Below the pieces are notes generated by a model that ran no database searches, was not told the DNA's origin, and saw nothing but the letters and a program-made list of their open reading frames with translations. From NCBI RefSeq assembly GCF_033878955.1, contig NZ_CP138858.1:2294001-2358000 (forward strand): a stretch of 64,000 nucleotides of DNA, in the 5' to 3' direction. Positions 62,201 through 64,000 of the stretch are shown here, in pieces (position 1 is the first letter of the stretch; each line of letters starts with the position of its first letter). A program made the position numbers and the translations under genes. The DNA is from Coraliomargarita algicola. Lineage in GTDB: Bacteria; Verrucomicrobiota; Verrucomicrobiia; Opitutales; Coraliomargaritaceae.

Positions 62201-64000
62201 TTGCAATGGTCGTGCTGCCAGGCTGAGCCGCGATGCTCGGTGCCACCGCGTCATCATTAATGATGGTGCCGGTACCACTGGCGTTCTTAATAATGGTGCT
62301 TCCAACACTATCCACCAGATTAGACAGAGTGATCACAATCGTCTCATCCGGCTCTGTAATTGCATCTCCATTCACAGTCACATCGATCGACTGCTCGAAA
62401 GTGCCCCCAGCCGTAAAGCTCAGCGTTCCCGCGTCTAAAGTTATATAGTCCACTCCAGCACTTGCACTGCCTCCTGTCACGGCATAGTCCACAGTGAATG
62501 CGGTATCTGAAACATTACGCACCACTGGCATAGAAAGAACCACCGTTCCCGCATCCCCCTCGGCGATCGAGGCATCTCCGATACTGATCGAGGGAATGAT
62601 CACACCTTGATTTCCCGGCGAGCCGATTTCGGAAGCGGGCGCAACCGCAGTGAACGTGCCAAAGTTGCTTCCCGTAGCGGCCGTGTAACGTGGACTCTCA
62701 GTGCCCGAAGATGGCACCCAGACCAATGCGACGGTCGCATCACCGCCCCCCGCAACACCCGCATGTTCACTGGCTAGGCTCATTTCAGAACCGTCCTCTA
62801 GTTCGAAGCCACCGCCCGCATAACTGAAGAAGAAAATTTCATTACCGGCGTCATCAAAGAACGAAACTCCATCGCCCTTCCCCAAGCCCGGCGCTCCAAG
62901 CGACTGAAAAACTTGCACACTGGCATCCAAGCCCCACCACGCACGAAATACGGCGGGATCAGATTCGGTGAAAATCACAGACTCGCCTGCAGCAATTTGA
63001 CTGCCCTCCGGCAAGGCCCATGCTTCAGCCGACACCGCAGAACGACCACTATCATGCCAACTATAGCCACTCAGGTCCACGGTGCTGTCCCCAAAGTTTG
63101 TCAGTTCCCAATAATCCTCAGCACCGCTGGGCGCACCATCCGACTCGCTGGTCAACACCTCAGTCAGTAATACATTGATCGATAAAACATCTCCATCATC
63201 CTCGACCACCAGATCTGCAGTGCCAGAATTCGCGTCGCTGGCAATTGCAGTCACCGTGACGGACTGCGAACCGTCTGGAAAACTATCATCGACTGCCGTG
63301 ACATCGAAATCTGCCGACGCATGCCCAGCAAGAATGGTCACCGCAACAGGCACACTCGCTTCACCCGCGTCGCTGGAAGTCAGCTCAACTAATAAATCTG
63401 TAGTAGTATCCCCACTACGTGTGACGGTTCCTACAGCAGCGGGGTTAGCCGCACTCTCGGCAAAGGTGCTAGGAGACACCACCACACTCAGATCAAACGC
63501 TGGGCCACTACTCCCGGCATCCAATAGTCCACTGCGACCGGGACTACCGAAATCACTTGCATGAAGCGCAGATTCCGTAGTTGCAAAGGTATATCGCGGC
63601 GACTCGCTGCCAAATGCAGGATCGATCACCAAAGATTGAGAATCCAGTGTGCCCCCTGCCGATGGGCCCGCATGTTCACCCGCGGAGCCACTGCCATCGG
63701 ATAGCGTAAAGCCCCCGGCCTCATAGCTAAAGAAAAAGATTTGATTATCCGCATCATCAAACAAAGCAACACCATCATTCTTACCGAAGCCAGGTGCGCT
63801 AGCATCGCTGAGAATTTGAACACTCTCCGCGATCCCCCACCAATTACGAAACACCGAAGCATCTGCCGCGGTAAAGATGATCGACTCTCCGGATTGAATG
63901 AATGTCCCGGCTGGGATGGGAACCACACCCGCAGTTTCACTATTATCATCCCAAGACCAAGCACCTAGATCGATCGGAAGTAATCCTACATTCGTCAGCT
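59241..64000 (-). CDS. Giant secreted LTD/Calx-beta/SdiA-regulated protein (5' end outside window)
   Basis: The frame stays open to the edge of the window (LGAWSWDDNSETAGVV continues), so this is the 3' part of the gene. In order it encodes a lamin-tail domain, a beta domain, a second lamin-tail domain (GESVIFTESDPAVFRAWWG), a Calx-beta domain (SIAEGDAGTV...NDDA), an Ig-like domain (TTLRVRAEGLPQPTVQWY), a roughly 300-residue SdiA-regulated/phytase-like beta-propeller (EASGVAYNWDTDTLFIVCDGG), a cadherin-like part and two more lamin-tail domains. A C-terminal domain (LLLFAFGLDP...) lacks a PEP-CTERM tail. It is probably a surface or extracellular adhesin or enzyme. Confidence 0.85.
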   Translation of the reverse strand, partial: LTNVGLLPIDLGAWSWDDNSETAGVVPIPAGTFIQSGESIIFTAADASVFRNWWGIAESVQILSDASAPGFGKNDGVALFDDADNQIFFFSYEAGGFTLSDGSGSAGEHAGPSAGGTLDSQSLVIDPAFGSESPRYTFATTESALHASDFGSPGRSGLLDAGSSGPAFDLSVVVSPSTFAESAANPAAVGTVTRSGDTTTDLLVELTSSDAGEASVPVAVTILAGHASADFDVTAVDDSFPDGSQSVTVTAIASDANSGTADLVVEDDGDVLSINVLLTEVLTSESDGAPSGAEDYWELTNFGDSTVDLSGYSWHDSGRSAVSAEAWALPEGSQIAAGESVIFTESDPAVFRAWWGLDASVQVFQSLGAPGLGKGDGVSFFDDAGNEIFFFSYAGGGFELEDGSEMSLASEHAGVAGGGDATVALVWVPSSGTESPRYTAATGSNFGTFTAVAPASEIGSPGNQGVIIPSISIGDASIAEGDAGTVVLSMPVVRNVSDTAFTVDYAVTGGSASAGVDYITLDAGTLSFTAGGTFEQSIDVTVNGDAITEPDETIVITLSNLVDSVGSTIIKNASGTGTIINDDAVAPSIAAQPGSTTIASGGVTTLRVRAEGLPQPTVQWYIGESGDISQPVIGATSATFITSVLAEDTHYWARVTNSAGSVDSDTVTVSVVAGVSSVDLSTYVRVGRYDLPEPTRTALPEGTPAHNLLTQEASGVAYNWDTDTLFIVCDGGRSITQVSKTGELIDTMTMALGASAQGTDFYDPEGITYIGDGEFVFAEERDRQLVRFTYAAGTTLSRADTKTVKIGTFVDNTGTEGLSYDPLTEGFICLKEISPLGIFHTTVDFDAGTASNGSATTENSVNLFDPSLAGMSDFADVFALSNLPAMSGQAQEGNLLLLGQEDARIVNIDRAGNILSTLNITSDLGNPLSIANQQHEGLTMDAAGNLYVVSENGGGDSDHPQLWVYAPATLENQAPTDVVLENTVYSILENSSTTFALKLADVVIVDDGLGSNEFTITGADAAYFEIDGFELFLKAGTVLDFESKESYTVTIEVVDSSLGGHPDVSTSYTLEVGDQVVELAPAPALIISEIAPWSSGDSPIGVDWFELTNTSGAAVDITGWKMDDGSGSFANAVALSGISSIAAGESVIFLETDDLPTTEALFLSTWFGDSAPAELQLGSYDGSGIGLSSNGDGVHLYDATGALQASVTFGASPATAPFSTFDNSQGIDAGDVELLSVAGYQGAFIAANDVNEIGSPGVAAAGQLVISEVAPWSSGNSPLGADWFEVTNIGARTVDITDWKMDDGSESPVAAVPLMGITGIAPGESVIFIELVTNLTDAKTAFVNLWFDGELPAGLQIGGYSGSGVGLSSGGDAVNLYDTNNVRRANVAFGASASGPYATFDNAAGLNVAIVSQLSSLGVNGAFQAANHADEIGSPGTIARIVSGAYHAWVEQYPELDLEDTGALVNGNVLPNLLLFAFGLDPDVNHTGVTLELGEGGLVQRGSEVLSLQEVGETLEFSICFLRRCDASQLGIRYIAEFSSDLVEWTAASSAPAVLDTDGEVEVVEVSSPIVDTDAQFARIRVVQN

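Overview
The window looks like a chromosomal segment of a marine-type Verrucomicrobiota bacterium, most likely class Opitutia (Coraliomargarita/Puniceicoccales-like). This is inferred from the mix of a PEP-CTERM exosortase substrate, a giant lamin-tail-domain surface protein, many short dispersed palindromic intergenic repeats and the moderate-to-high GC content of the housekeeping genes. No rRNA or convincing tRNA gene is present.

Layout. 0.1-4.4 kb: a glycine-zipper lipoprotein, then a TolQ/ExbB-like channel followed by two von Willebrand A proteins that share an unusual Cys-rich transmembrane anchor, then a BrnT/BrnA-type toxin-antitoxin pair. 4.5-8.0 kb: a Ski2-like helicase and a YqjD/YqjE-type envelope stress operon. 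8.4-9.8 kb: a probable tripartite toxin-antitoxin-chaperone (TAC) operon with a SecB-like chaperone behind two promoter palindromes. 9.85-12.6 kb: a gene graveyard with remnants of an AlbA_2/RecG-like gene, a reverse transcriptase, a second Fic-MerR gene and two copies of an oxidoreductase tail. 12.6-16.4 kb: intact Fic-MerR, an AAA/DUF4143 ATPase and a CrtI-like FAD oxidoreductase. 16.5-16.95 kb: a three-copy 134-bp tandem repeat. 16.95-23.6 kb: a heavy-metal RND efflux operon (CzcCBA/CusCBA type) with two small secreted Cys-containing proteins.

23.7-33.5 kb is mostly housekeeping: DEAD-box helicase, class-B/e(P4)-like acid phosphatase, dihydroorotase, cold shock protein, methionyl-tRNA formyltransferase, DEDD exonuclease and an OppB/OppC permease pair lacking its other subunits; a 346-bp nested palindrome lies upstream of the permeases. 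33.7-35.5 kb: PEP-CTERM protein, two perfect hairpins with complementary loops, and an AT-rich DUF2971 gene. 35.9-39.0 kb: XylR-like regulator, KDG kinase and KDPG aldolase, which together convert 2-keto-3-deoxygluconate to pyruvate and glyceraldehyde-3-phosphate. 39.1-43.0 kb: SurA-like PPIase, RlmN, RadC and a SAM methyltransferase whose stop codon lies in a 14-bp tandem repeat.

43.1-48.9 kb: a second, divergent TolQ-like membrane protein paired with a membrane-anchored coiled-coil protein, followed by a PAS histidine kinase with a hidden N-terminal receiver-like region and a response regulator. 48.9-54.2 kb: AarF/UbiB kinase, phasin-like protein, riboflavin synthase, a frameshifted transglutaminase, a degenerate HtrA-like PDZ protein and a frameshifted haem-binding protein. 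54.3-59.2 kb: a manganese/zinc ABC importer, one of whose permeases is fused to a DtxR-like domain, divergent from MntR across a perfect operator palindrome. 59.2-64.0 kb: the 3' part of a giant secreted LTD/Calx-beta/SdiA-regulated protein that runs off the end of the window.
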